Positions 35,521 through 43,835 of a stretch of DNA of 64,000 bases are shown one piece after another; positions within the stretch are counted from its first letter, which is position 1; every line of letters starts with the position of its first letter. Location: positions 1 through 64,000 of the forward strand of contig JAQBTQ010000002.1 in the NCBI GenBank assembly GCA_027624855.1, read 5' to 3'. A program made the translations under genes and the position numbers. The notes under the pieces were generated by a model. The model had not been told where the DNA came from. It did not search any database and saw nothing but the letters and a program-made list of their open reading frames with translations. The DNA is from Bacteroidota bacterium. Lineage in GTDB: Bacteria; Bacteroidota; Bacteroidia; Flavobacteriales_D; Sanyastnellaceae.

Positions 35521-36807
35521 TCAAGCCAAATCCAAGATGTCTGCACCGATGTCTTTTCGGTAATAAGCTCCATCAAACTGGATTTTTTCCGCCATTCGAT
35601 AACTGTTTTTTAAGGCGTCTTCTACATCCGTTCCACGTCCGGTCAAGGCTAGCACGCGCCCTCCATTGGTGTAGGTTTTGTTGCGGCTTGTTTTGGTTCC
35701 AGCATGAAAGACCATACCATCGATGCCTTCGAGGTCATCGATTCCAGAGATTTCTTTCTTCGTTTCATAAGCTCCCGGATATCCCGCACTTGCCAAAATG
35801 ACTGTGGATGCTGCACGTTCGTCGGTTACCAAATCATATTCGGATAGTAAACCTGAGCAAAGGCTTTCAAACAAATGCAAAAGATCGCTTTTCACTCTTG
35901 GAATGATGACTTCCGTTTCGGGATCGCCAAGGCGGCAGTTGTATTCGATGACGTAAGGGTCGCTTCCGACGCGAATCAATCCAAAAAAGATGATGCCACA
36001 ATAGGAGATGCCGTCCTTTTTTAATCCTTTGATGGTCGGAATGATAATTTGGTTTAAGGCTTTCTCTTGAAATTCGTCCGTGACGAAAGGAACGGGCGAA
36101 ATCGCACCCATGCCTCCTGTGTTCAGTCCAGTATCCCCCTCTCCAATGCGCTTGTAGTCTTTTGCAGAAGGTAACAGATGAAAGCTTTCTCCGTCTGTCA
36201 CTGCAAACATGCTTACCTCTTTTCCTTCTAAAAACTCCTCGATGACGATTTTGCGCCCCGCATCCTTGAAAGCCGTTCCACTCAGCATATCGCGGATTAC
36301 ATTCTCAGCTTCTGATACAGACTCCGTGATGACGACGCCTTTTCCTCCGGCTAGTCCATCTGCTTTAATGACGAATGGTGGCCGGAACTCTTGCAAGGCC
36401 TTAACGGCTTCAGCAACTTCGGTGTGATCAAAACTTCGATACCGCGCAGTGGGGATGTTGTGTCGCCACATGAAGTCTTTGGCAAACTCCTTGCTTCCTT
36501 CCAATTGGGCACCCTTCTTATTCGGCCCCACGACCATCACATTTGTTCTTTCTGAAGCGTGAAAAAAATCTACAATTCCCGCAACCAAAGGCGCTTCAGA
36601 TCCTACAATAATCAACCCGATGTCGTTTCGCTTTGCATAGCGCTCAACGGCAGCAAAGTCCATAATATCAAGATCGACATTAACGCCAAGTGATTCCATT
36701 CCTCCGTTGCCTGGTGCGATATGCAGGCTTCGTAAGATGGATGATTGGCTTAATTTCCATGCAAGGGCGTGCTCTCGCCCGCCACTTCCCAACAGCAGTA
36801 CATTCAT
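35521..36807 (-). CDS. purD: Phosphoribosylamine-glycine ligase
   Basis: Makes GAR from phosphoribosylamine, glycine and ATP, the second step of purine synthesis. The 428-residue ATP-grasp protein opens with VLLLGSGGREHALAWKL and has VIKADGLAGGKGVV (ATP loop) and EYNCRLGDPETEVI (metal-binding acidic residues). It stands apart from purQ, separated by DUF6427 and DUF6341. It has a promoter directly before the start codon. Confidence 0.97.
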   Translation of the reverse strand: MNVLLLGSGGREHALAWKLSQSSILRSLHIAPGNGGMESLGVNVDLDIMDFAAVERYAKRNDIGLIIVGSEAPLVAGIVDFFHASERTNVMVVGPNKKGAQLEGSKEFAKDFMWRHNIPTARYRSFDHTEVAEAVKALQEFRPPFVIKADGLAGGKGVVITESVSEAENVIRDMLSGTAFKDAGRKIVIEEFLEGKEVSMFAVTDGESFHLLPSAKDYKRIGEGDTGLNTGGMGAISPVPFVTDEFQEKALNQIIIPTIKGLKKDGISYCGIIFFGLIRVGSDPYVIEYNCRLGDPETEVIIPRVKSDLLHLFESLCSGLLSEYDLVTDERAASTVILASAGYPGAYETKKEISGIDDLEGIDGMVFHAGTKTSRNKTYTNGGRVLALTGRGTDVEDALKNSYRMAEKIQFDGAYYRKDIGADILDLA

Positions 36808-36811
36808 AAGA

Positions 36812-36841
36812 CAAAATTAATGGCTCTTTTTTCGGGTGCAA
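36812..36841 (-). promoter_or_regulatory. Promoter of purD, probably leaderless
   Basis: On the minus strand: TTG (36841-36839), 19-base spacer, TAATTTTG (36819-36812), then 4 bases to the purD ATG (36807). Both elements fit the Bacteroidota -33/-7 consensus. The expected transcription start is at or next to the start codon. Confidence 0.6.
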
Positions 36842-36906
36842 GCTATCGTTAGAAACTTGATGTTTGAACGCAGTAACTTGCAATTTTTGTGAGCCATACC
36901 TCCATC

Positions 36907-38688
36907 ATGAATCGCCCCCAACTTTCGGCTGTCATTATTTCATTCAATGAAGAGCGCAATCTGGGCCGTTGTCTAGAATCCCTCAAAGGCATTGCCGATG
37001 AGGTGGTGGTCGTGGATTCGGGATCTTCTGATGATACGGTGGCCATTGCACGCTCATGCGGTGCGTTGGTCTTTCATCACGATTTTGAAGGCCACATTGA
37101 ACAAAAAAATTGGGCGGCAGAGCAAGCCACTGGTGAATGGATCATTTCATTGGATGCGGATGAAGCGCTGAGCGAAGGGCTCAAGCAATCGCTTCAAGAA
37201 TGGAAAACCCGAGAAAAAAAGCATTTGGCCTATGAATTCAATCGATTGACGTCCTATGCCGGTCAGTGGGTGCGTCATGGGGGATGGTACCCCGATCGAA
37301 AGTTGAGGCTTTGGTCAGCGGGGTCGGCTTGTTGGAAGGGAGAGAATCCACATGATCGGCTTGAATTGATTTCAAAATCATCCATTGGCTTTTTGCAAGG
37401 TGATCTCCTGCATTATTCATACTATGATGTGGAAGATCACATCCGGCAAATCCGGTATTTCTCTGATATCGCCGCCCATTCCTTCCAAGGAAATTTGTGG
37501 CAAACATTGCCCCTCTTCCGGCCGGTACGGGTGGGTTTCCAGTGGTTCAAAAACATCGTATTAAAAGGAGGATGGCGAGATGGAAAAACGGGTTGGACCA
37601 TTGCCAAGTGGAGCGCCTTTGCCACAGGTGAAAAATATCGGAAAGCTCGTGGAGTCCTGCGAAAAAAACGGCTGTTGCAACAAGCCGCAAAGGAGAAAGT
37701 GCAGCGTGTATTGATTTGCAGGACGGATGCCATTGGCGACGTAGCGCTAACCTTGCCATTGGCAGGGTGGTTGGCGCCGCATTTTGAAGTCGATTTTTTG
37801 GTTCGTTCATATGCTGCACCGGTTGCGAGGGCTTCGCAACTTGTTAAAAATGTTCGTGTGTTGGAAGAAAGTGAGGAAATGGACTTTTCGGAATATGAAG
37901 CGGCTATTTTGGCTTATCCAGACGCAGCGGTGGCGCGGAGACTAAAAGTAGCGTCTGTTCCAATACGCATTGGCTCGGGCAGACGCTGGCCATTTCGTCG
38001 CTTCGTAAATTTTCGGAATTCAACTTCGAGAAAACACTCAGGTAAGCACGAGACATGGCACGGTATGGAATTGGCCTACGACTTGCACTTGGCCACGGGA
38101 TGGTATCAGCCGGGACTTGAAATTCCTGAGTTGAAAGATTGGATTCAGTGGGGGAAAATAGAAGCACAACCTTGGCATGAAGTATCATCTGTAGATTCAG
38201 AACGAAGTCAATGGATTCAATCGGGACGTAAGCACATCATCCTTCATCCTGGATCAAACAATAGCGCGGTTAATTGGAGTGTGGAATCCTTCGGAGTTTT
38301 GCAGTCAATGGCGCTGGAAGCAGGATTCCGTGTGGTGCTGACAGGAACAAAAAGTGAGACAGATCGCTGTGACGCCTTGCAATTGCTCAATCCTGGATCT
38401 GATGATGTGATCAATACGGCTGGTAAATTGGATTTATCTGAATTGATTTCTATGATACAAGCATGTGATGGACTGGTTGCTGCAAGTACTGGCCCGTTGC
38501 ATTTAGCAGCTGGATTGGGAATCGCATCGGTTGGATTGTTTGCAAACGAGGCCCCGATATGGGCAGAGCGTTGGCATCCCGTAGGTGCGAATGCGCGTTG
38601 GCTCTCATCGGCTACGCGCACTTCATCGGGTCATTTGGATATTCAACCGTCGCAAGTCTGGGACGAGTTATTGACCCTGTTGGACTGA
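36907..38688 (+). CDS. Fused GT2 and GT9 glycosyltransferase
   Basis: A 593-residue two-domain enzyme. Residues about 1-245 are a family 2 glycosyltransferase of the KdtX/WaaE type (AVIISFNEERNL, acidic LDADEA near 83, and the GGWRDGKTG segment). Residues about 260-593 are a family 9 heptosyltransferase-type domain (LICRTDAIGDVALTLPL, ILHPGSNNSAVNW, STGPLHLAAGLG). Both types act on lipopolysaccharide core sugars, so one protein may add two residues in sequence. The start is the ATG at 36907, rather than a GTG at 36889. No frameshift or stop lies between the domains. It converges on an O-antigen ligase-like gene, overlapping by 21 bases. Confidence 0.9.
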   Translation: MNRPQLSAVIISFNEERNLGRCLESLKGIADEVVVVDSGSSDDTVAIARSCGALVFHHDFEGHIEQKNWAAEQATGEWIISLDADEALSEGLKQSLQEWKTREKKHLAYEFNRLTSYAGQWVRHGGWYPDRKLRLWSAGSACWKGENPHDRLELISKSSIGFLQGDLLHYSYYDVEDHIRQIRYFSDIAAHSFQGNLWQTLPLFRPVRVGFQWFKNIVLKGGWRDGKTGWTIAKWSAFATGEKYRKARGVLRKKRLLQQAAKEKVQRVLICRTDAIGDVALTLPLAGWLAPHFEVDFLVRSYAAPVARASQLVKNVRVLEESEEMDFSEYEAAILAYPDAAVARRLKVASVPIRIGSGRRWPFRRFVNFRNSTSRKHSGKHETWHGMELAYDLHLATGWYQPGLEIPELKDWIQWGKIEAQPWHEVSSVDSERSQWIQSGRKHIILHPGSNNSAVNWSVESFGVLQSMALEAGFRVVLTGTKSETDRCDALQLLNPGSDDVINTAGKLDLSELISMIQACDGLVAASTGPLHLAAGLGIASVGLFANEAPIWAERWHPVGANARWLSSATRTSSGHLDIQPSQVWDELLTLLD

Positions 38689-40233
38689 TCGCTTTCCGAA
38701 TAACCCAATAAAAAATCCGGCAAACGTCACCCCTGCTTGAGTTTCAAGTGTGTCTTCTGTTATGCAAGACAAAACCAAAATGAAGACGAATAACCTGGCG
38801 AAGTGTTGTAGCGAACGATCTTCAGTTGGAAGGCTTCTTCGATAAACCATCACAATCAACAAAGTGATCCAGAGCACGAGATTCAATGGGCCACCTGCTA
38901 TGAGAAAGGTCAGAAATTGGTTGTGGGCGCGGAGCCTAAACGCATCCTCAAGGGGCGAATCCAATTCCTCATAAGCTTTTTCAAATGCTCCCTGAACATC
39001 GCCAACGCCAACGCCAAAGACGGGATGTTGCTGGTAGATATACAGACCAGTATAGAAAAATATTCCGCGTTGAATCAATGAGTGCCCGCTGGGATTACCG
39101 CCATCGAGTGCGTTCCACACTTCGAACTGAATCGCATCCAATCGCCTGGTTAATCCATGGTGCTCCTTTTCAAGTATTGTTGGAATTCCGGATTCGATTT
39201 GCTTGATGTCTTCATCGGAAAGCTGGCCCATTCCATTCAAATCTTTCTTGAGCCCTTTCGAGGTCATGTACCGAATCAGGGTCATTTTGAGCTCTTGATT
39301 CCGTCCATCTTGGCCTTCAAATGCCGCATTGCTTCGTTGAGACCAACCCTCGGATAATTCGTTCCAGGCAATATGGGTCCAAACGTGGTGTCCGTTTTCA
39401 CGCAAACATCGTTCAGGGTGATTTTCAAAGAGCTCGCCGGAAGGAGTGGCTTGCTTCAATTGAGTTGAATCCGGATAAACGGGTCTCAACATCCAAACGA
39501 AGGCAGTCAAACTGATCGCTGCAAAAATGGCTGCAATGCGGATTCCAAAGCGGAAACGATTGGATTGCCAAAAAGCCACAAGTGTGCTTAGTGGAGCTAG
39601 GATGACGCCAGTTAATGAGGCAGATTTCCAGATGAACCACCCTCCGAAAATCCCGAGAAAAATCAAAATTGATATTGACTTCACTTCTTTTTTGGTCAAC
39701 CATCGGTACCACCACCATCCCCAAGTGAAGGCAATCAATAGACTGAAACGAATGTGCGAGATGAAAGGTGACCAATCCCTCGGTTTGACCTGGAATTCTT
39801 GATCCAAACCCAGTCCCAGGCATGCGATACAGGCCAAAATCACAGAAATAGCGATGACGTGTTGGACCAAAGTCACCCCTTTGTCTCGATCCCAGCGTCC
39901 AGTTATCAGAATTAATGGAAATGCAAGAAGTGGGAGTTGTTTGCGAAGTGAGTGCCACCCATAACTCAGGTCCTCTGACCAAATTTGGCTTAACAATTGC
40001 CAGCAAAACAGCGCCAAAATGCCCCAGAGGACGGGTTGATTTTGCCAGAATGACCAGGTGCGATGTCGAAAAATGGGGCCACCTGTGTAACGGTCAACCA
40101 ACCAAGCCAAGACCAATAGGAAGGCGCCTTGACTCATCAACCAATTTGAAAACGGCAGTGCCAAGGCCGTGACAATGAATGCGACTTCATAGAGGCGTTG
40201 TGGCCACTGCGTTTGGGTTCCGAGGGAGGTCAT
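38668..40233 (-). CDS. O-antigen ligase-like membrane protein (Wzy_C family)
   Basis: A 521-residue polytopic membrane protein with about ten hydrophobic segments and a large soluble loop (about residues 260-420). The C-terminal RLRAHNQFLTFLIAGGPL segment is the conserved HN motif of the Wzy_C family (O-antigen ligase WaaL, polymerase Wzy, and related). Probable role: transfer or polymerise a surface glycan on a lipid carrier; which of these cannot be decided. Its ATG overlaps the stop of the S41 protease gene (ATGA). The opposite-strand glycosyltransferase gene encodes LPS-type functions. Confidence 0.85.
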   Translation of the reverse strand: MTSLGTQTQWPQRLYEVAFIVTALALPFSNWLMSQGAFLLVLAWLVDRYTGGPIFRHRTWSFWQNQPVLWGILALFCWQLLSQIWSEDLSYGWHSLRKQLPLLAFPLILITGRWDRDKGVTLVQHVIAISVILACIACLGLGLDQEFQVKPRDWSPFISHIRFSLLIAFTWGWWWYRWLTKKEVKSISILIFLGIFGGWFIWKSASLTGVILAPLSTLVAFWQSNRFRFGIRIAAIFAAISLTAFVWMLRPVYPDSTQLKQATPSGELFENHPERCLRENGHHVWTHIAWNELSEGWSQRSNAAFEGQDGRNQELKMTLIRYMTSKGLKKDLNGMGQLSDEDIKQIESGIPTILEKEHHGLTRRLDAIQFEVWNALDGGNPSGHSLIQRGIFFYTGLYIYQQHPVFGVGVGDVQGAFEKAYEELDSPLEDAFRLRAHNQFLTFLIAGGPLNLVLWITLLIVMVYRRSLPTEDRSLQHFARLFVFILVLSCITEDTLETQAGVTFAGFFIGLFGKRSVQQGQ

Positions 40234-41927
40234 TCCGATTCGGAGATCGTTCCAGCTAAGATTTGTTCGTATTGCCCAGAGCTAAGCAATGCTGTCGCTT
40301 TTTTCAAGGTTTCGTCCTTGGGAATCGACCAGGCAATGACGCCAGTTTGAAGGTAATAGCGCATGACAATTTCTTCTTCCAACGCCCAAATGATTTCTTC
40401 CTTGAAGCGATTGAGCTCACTTTCAATGGATGGGTTTAGGATGTTTTGAAACGATTGAAAGGCGACCGAATCAACTTCGTAGAATTGCTCTTCTTGCGCC
40501 ACTGTTGTCAATTGGTCCCACATCGCACGGGTGCGGGATACGATTTCTGTTGAATCATGATTTTCAACGAAGTCCACGAAATCGTTCCAATCATCGTCAG
40601 TGAGTTCAAATTCTTTTGCCGGTCCTATGGTATCATGTTTTGCACTCCACTCATTTGCAAAGTCGAAAATGATTCCATTCACGAACAGCGCTTCCGATAC
40701 ATAACTCATATACGGAACTTCAACAGGGGCGTCTGGTTGAACACCTTTTCCATCAATGACGGGTCGTCCGTTACGGGTGTAAAACACCTTGAGGGTCGAA
40801 TCAGCAAACGCTTTGGCTGAACCATCTTGAGTTCGCTCTCCTCCATAGTCCAATCGTTGGATGCAGCGACCACTTGCAGTGTAATATTTTGCGACGGTAA
40901 CTTTCATTTTGGTGCCATATGCAAGGGGTTTGGTCTGTTGGACCAGTCCCTTCCCAAAACTCTCCTGGCCTACAATGATGGCGCGGTCAAGGTCTTGCAA
41001 TGTACCTGCCACAATTTCTGAGGCTGAAGCAGATTGTTCATCAATTAACACGGCGACGGGTAAGTCAGGCAACAAGGGATCGGCCAATGTTGTATAACTC
41101 TTGAGCCACTCCTCTTTTTTTCCTTTGGTACTGACCACTTCTTCTCCTTTTTCGACAAAGAGGTTGACGATGCTAATGCTTTCTTGAAGCAGTCCACCGC
41201 CGTTGCCTCTCAAGTCCAGAACCAATTGATTGATTCCTACGCTATCACGCAAGAACCGAATGGCTTGTCGCAGTTCGAAAGAAGACCCTCTCGTAAATGC
41301 GCTAAAGACCACATACCCCGTGCTGTCGCCTATCACCTCTTTGTATGGAACAGCAGGGAGTTTGATTTTCTCTCGCGTCAACGTGAGTGTGCTTTCTGAT
41401 TGGCTTCCGACTGGGATGTAACGAATGGTCAAATCCGTGCCTGATGCTCCTTGCAACATTTCGGAAACCAAGTCTGGATCAATGCCTTTTACCGATTCCC
41501 CATCTACATAGGTGATTTCATCTCCAATCTTGAGCCCAGCTTTTGAAGCTGGGAAATCGGGCAACACATCAACGATGAGATGCTGGTGATGGATGTATTG
41601 AATGCTCGCGCCAATGCCACCGTATTCTCCCGTGGTCATGAAGCGCAAGTCTTCAACACGGGATTCGGGGTAGTAAACCGTGTAAGGATCTAAACTTTGC
41701 ACCATTGCATCCATCCCTGTTTCCATGAGCTCCCCTGGCTGGATTTCATCGACATAATAGATGTTCAGCTCACGAAACATGGCCGTCATGATCTCCAACT
41801 GCTTGGAAATTTCAAAATAATCCTCTCGCAATGGGGCTGCTGCAACAAGCAATCCAAGGATAGGAATAGACCAGAGCCATTTTCGACCCATTTTTTGTTT
41901 GCCGTGTGATTTTTTGCCAGAAATCAT
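40230..41927 (-). CDS. S41 family carboxy-terminal processing protease
   Basis: A 565-residue periplasmic serine protease of the CtpA/Prc type: N-terminal membrane anchor (about 15-35), PDZ domain (about 90-180), and S41 catalytic core (about 190-390) with the serine in QSASASEIVAGTLQD and the lysine in GQESFGKGLVQQ. The tail after about 400 is an extension common in Bacteroidota. Such proteases trim or degrade exported proteins from the C terminus. ATG at 41927 shares its A with the rnpA stop (TGATG), so translation is coupled; the order hemD-rnpA-S41 is common in this phylum. Confidence 0.94.
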   Translation of the reverse strand: MISGKKSHGKQKMGRKWLWSIPILGLLVAAAPLREDYFEISKQLEIMTAMFRELNIYYVDEIQPGELMETGMDAMVQSLDPYTVYYPESRVEDLRFMTTGEYGGIGASIQYIHHQHLIVDVLPDFPASKAGLKIGDEITYVDGESVKGIDPDLVSEMLQGASGTDLTIRYIPVGSQSESTLTLTREKIKLPAVPYKEVIGDSTGYVVFSAFTRGSSFELRQAIRFLRDSVGINQLVLDLRGNGGGLLQESISIVNLFVEKGEEVVSTKGKKEEWLKSYTTLADPLLPDLPVAVLIDEQSASASEIVAGTLQDLDRAIIVGQESFGKGLVQQTKPLAYGTKMKVTVAKYYTASGRCIQRLDYGGERTQDGSAKAFADSTLKVFYTRNGRPVIDGKGVQPDAPVEVPYMSYVSEALFVNGIIFDFANEWSAKHDTIGPAKEFELTDDDWNDFVDFVENHDSTEIVSRTRAMWDQLTTVAQEEQFYEVDSVAFQSFQNILNPSIESELNRFKEEIIWALEEEIVMRYYLQTGVIAWSIPKDETLKKATALLSSGQYEQILAGTISESE

Positions 41928-42343
41928 CAATCGGTTGGATTATTAGATTGGGAATTCAATTTTGCGGTCATTTTTTGAATCAAGTGAGCCATGTTTTGGG
42001 ACATCGTTTCGAAAGTAGGCATTTCTTGTCCGACGAATGATAGAACGATGGCTCGCTGAATTTCGTCTTTTTTCAATAAGAGGAGAAATGGCTCTTTTTG
42101 AAATCTCCAGCTTTCTCTCATCAATCGCTTGATGCGATTGCGATCCACAGCCCGCTTAAATGACCTTTTCCCAACGGTGACCATAACTTGGCAAGGAACA
42201 GCCTCTGGCAGGGGCACATCGAGGTATCGAATGACCAAAGGCCAAGACTTGACTCGGACGCCTTCCAAAAACACGCGGTCACTGATTTTCTTTGACTTCA
42301 GGCTTTCCGAACGAGGAAAAGTATGACCACTAGATTTGAGCAC
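41927..42343 (-). CDS. rnpA: Ribonuclease P protein component
   Basis: Protein subunit of RNase P, which trims 5' ends of tRNA precursors. The family signature GKRSFKRAVDRNRIKRLMRES is present (first 20 residues: GKRSFKRAVDRNRIKRLMRE). About 138 residues. The start is uncertain: a GTG at 42343 comes just after the hemD stop and leaves a normal N terminus; a TTG at 42376 would overlap hemD. rpmH, which accompanies rnpA in many bacteria, is absent; the neighbours are hemD and the S41 protease. Confidence 0.9.
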   Translation of the reverse strand: MLKSSGHTFPRSESLKSKKISDRVFLEGVRVKSWPLVIRYLDVPLPEAVPCQVMVTVGKRSFKRAVDRNRIKRLMRESWRFQKEPFLLLLKKDEIQRAIVLSFVGQEMPTFETMSQNMAHLIQKMTAKLNSQSNNPTD

Positions 42344-42350
42344 AAGGCAT

Positions 42351-43094
42351 TTATTTGCCCTGAATGTAATGCTCAATTGCCATAGTCATTGAAGGAGCTT
42401 GCGGGGTCGGAGCTGAAATGTCGACCCTCAACTTTGCCTGCTCGGCGGCTTTTGCTGTGGTTGGGCCAAAGGTGGCTATTCGGGTTTCTCCTTGAACAAA
42501 ATCGGGGAAATTCTTGAATAAGCTTTCAATTCCGCTGGGACTGTAGAAGACGAGGCAATCGTATTTCACATCACTCAAATCGCTCAAGTCTGAGCATACC
42601 GTCCGGTACATCATGGCTTTTGTGTACTCGATGCTGGCGGAATCCAAAAGTTTCGGAATCGAAGGCTTCATCAAATCACTACAAGGCAGGAGGAATTTTT
42701 CTCCTTTGTGCTTCTTGATTGAATCCATGAGGTCTTGGAATCGGTGCTGACCGAAGAAAATTTTCCGCTTCCGATAGACTACATACTTCTGCAGGTAGTA
42801 GGCCGTGGCTTCACTGATGCAAAAATATTTCATCGAATCAGGGACCTCAAAGCGAAGTTCTGCAGCCAATCTAAAAAAGTGGTCCACAGCATTTCTACTG
42901 GTCATGATTACCGCGGTGTGTTCACTGAAATCGATGCGCTGTTGCCGAAACTCCTGACCTTCGACGCCCTCTACATGAATGAATGGGCGGAAATCAATGG
43001 TAAGTTTTTGTCTATCAGCTAAATCGAAATACGGAGATTTTTCCGTCGTTGGTTTCGGCTGTGAAATCAGGATGGTCTTGAGCTTCTTCGCCAT
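42351..43094 (-). CDS. hemD: Uroporphyrinogen-III synthase
   Basis: Cyclises hydroxymethylbilane to uroporphyrinogen III in haem synthesis. The 247-residue protein has the two-lobed HemD pattern with weak sequence conservation, with the best-kept parts TSRNAVDHFF, LVFYSPSGIESL and TFGPTTAKAAEQ. It sits between DUF4271 and rnpA, the typical Bacteroidota arrangement. No other haem genes are in the window. Confidence 0.92.
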   Translation of the reverse strand: MAKKLKTILISQPKPTTEKSPYFDLADRQKLTIDFRPFIHVEGVEGQEFRQQRIDFSEHTAVIMTSRNAVDHFFRLAAELRFEVPDSMKYFCISEATAYYLQKYVVYRKRKIFFGQHRFQDLMDSIKKHKGEKFLLPCSDLMKPSIPKLLDSASIEYTKAMMYRTVCSDLSDLSDVKYDCLVFYSPSGIESLFKNFPDFVQGETRIATFGPTTAKAAEQAKLRVDISAPTPQAPSMTMAIEHYIQGK

Positions 43095-43121
43095 GGTCGT
43101 TGGTCGTTGCTGCCTCGCTAA

Positions 43122-43820
43122 TCAACCCCACTTTTGATACAACCAAAATGCTGGGCCGATTTCAAGGGTGCAAATGTACGCAATTCCCCACCCAAAATGA
43201 ACTTGTTTGTCTAGGATACATTGAAATTGTCGTAACCACTTTATACCAAGCCAAATCCACCAGATGGCCAGTGTACGATTCCATATTTCGAATCGATTGG
43301 TGAAGCCATGACCTTGATCCATTTCCCACACAACCAAGGCAATCAATGCCCACAAGAACCAATTTCGCAAATGACGATCCAACTCCAATCCTCGGGCAAT
43401 GGTCTCGTTTTCAAGGGTGAGCCAAGCCCCGATCCAATGGGTAATATTCTTCAACACCAAAACTGTAAAGCCGAGCACCAATCCCCAGAAAGCACCATGC
43501 CCTATTCGCTCGAGACCAACTGTTTCAGACAGCTGTACACCCCAGAGGCTTCCGAGTAATGACCACGCTATGAGGCCCATTCCATGACTAGTCAACGTTC
43601 CGCCCGTTCTGGCCGATTCATCAGACATCCTTTGCCAAACGCGTTTGACTTGGAAACCAGACCAAATGGTCAATGTCCATTCTCTATCAAACCGCACCCT
43701 CAATAGCACCGTTGCGAGCACTCCGAATAGGGCGATCCACAGACACAGACTAAAAACGTCTAGTGGAGCGAGTGGGAGAGGCTGACCTTCGAACATGCTG
43801 CGAAGATTCAAAAATTCCAT
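43122..43820 (-). CDS. DUF4271 family membrane protein
   Basis: A 232-residue protein with about six hydrophobic segments. The C-terminal segment (YICTLEIGPAFWLYQKW) matches the DUF4271 signature, and the gene lies upstream of hemD as usual in Bacteroidota. Function is unknown. ATG at 43820 is chosen over a TTG at 43832. It is 15 bases downstream of the lamin-tail gene and 27 bases before hemD, so the cluster from 47027 to 38668 may be one transcription unit. Confidence 0.8.
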   Translation of the reverse strand: MEFLNLRSMFEGQPLPLAPLDVFSLCLWIALFGVLATVLLRVRFDREWTLTIWSGFQVKRVWQRMSDESARTGGTLTSHGMGLIAWSLLGSLWGVQLSETVGLERIGHGAFWGLVLGFTVLVLKNITHWIGAWLTLENETIARGLELDRHLRNWFLWALIALVVWEMDQGHGFTNRFEIWNRTLAIWWIWLGIKWLRQFQCILDKQVHFGWGIAYICTLEIGPAFWLYQKWG

Positions 43821-43835
43821 GCTGAATCGCAATCA

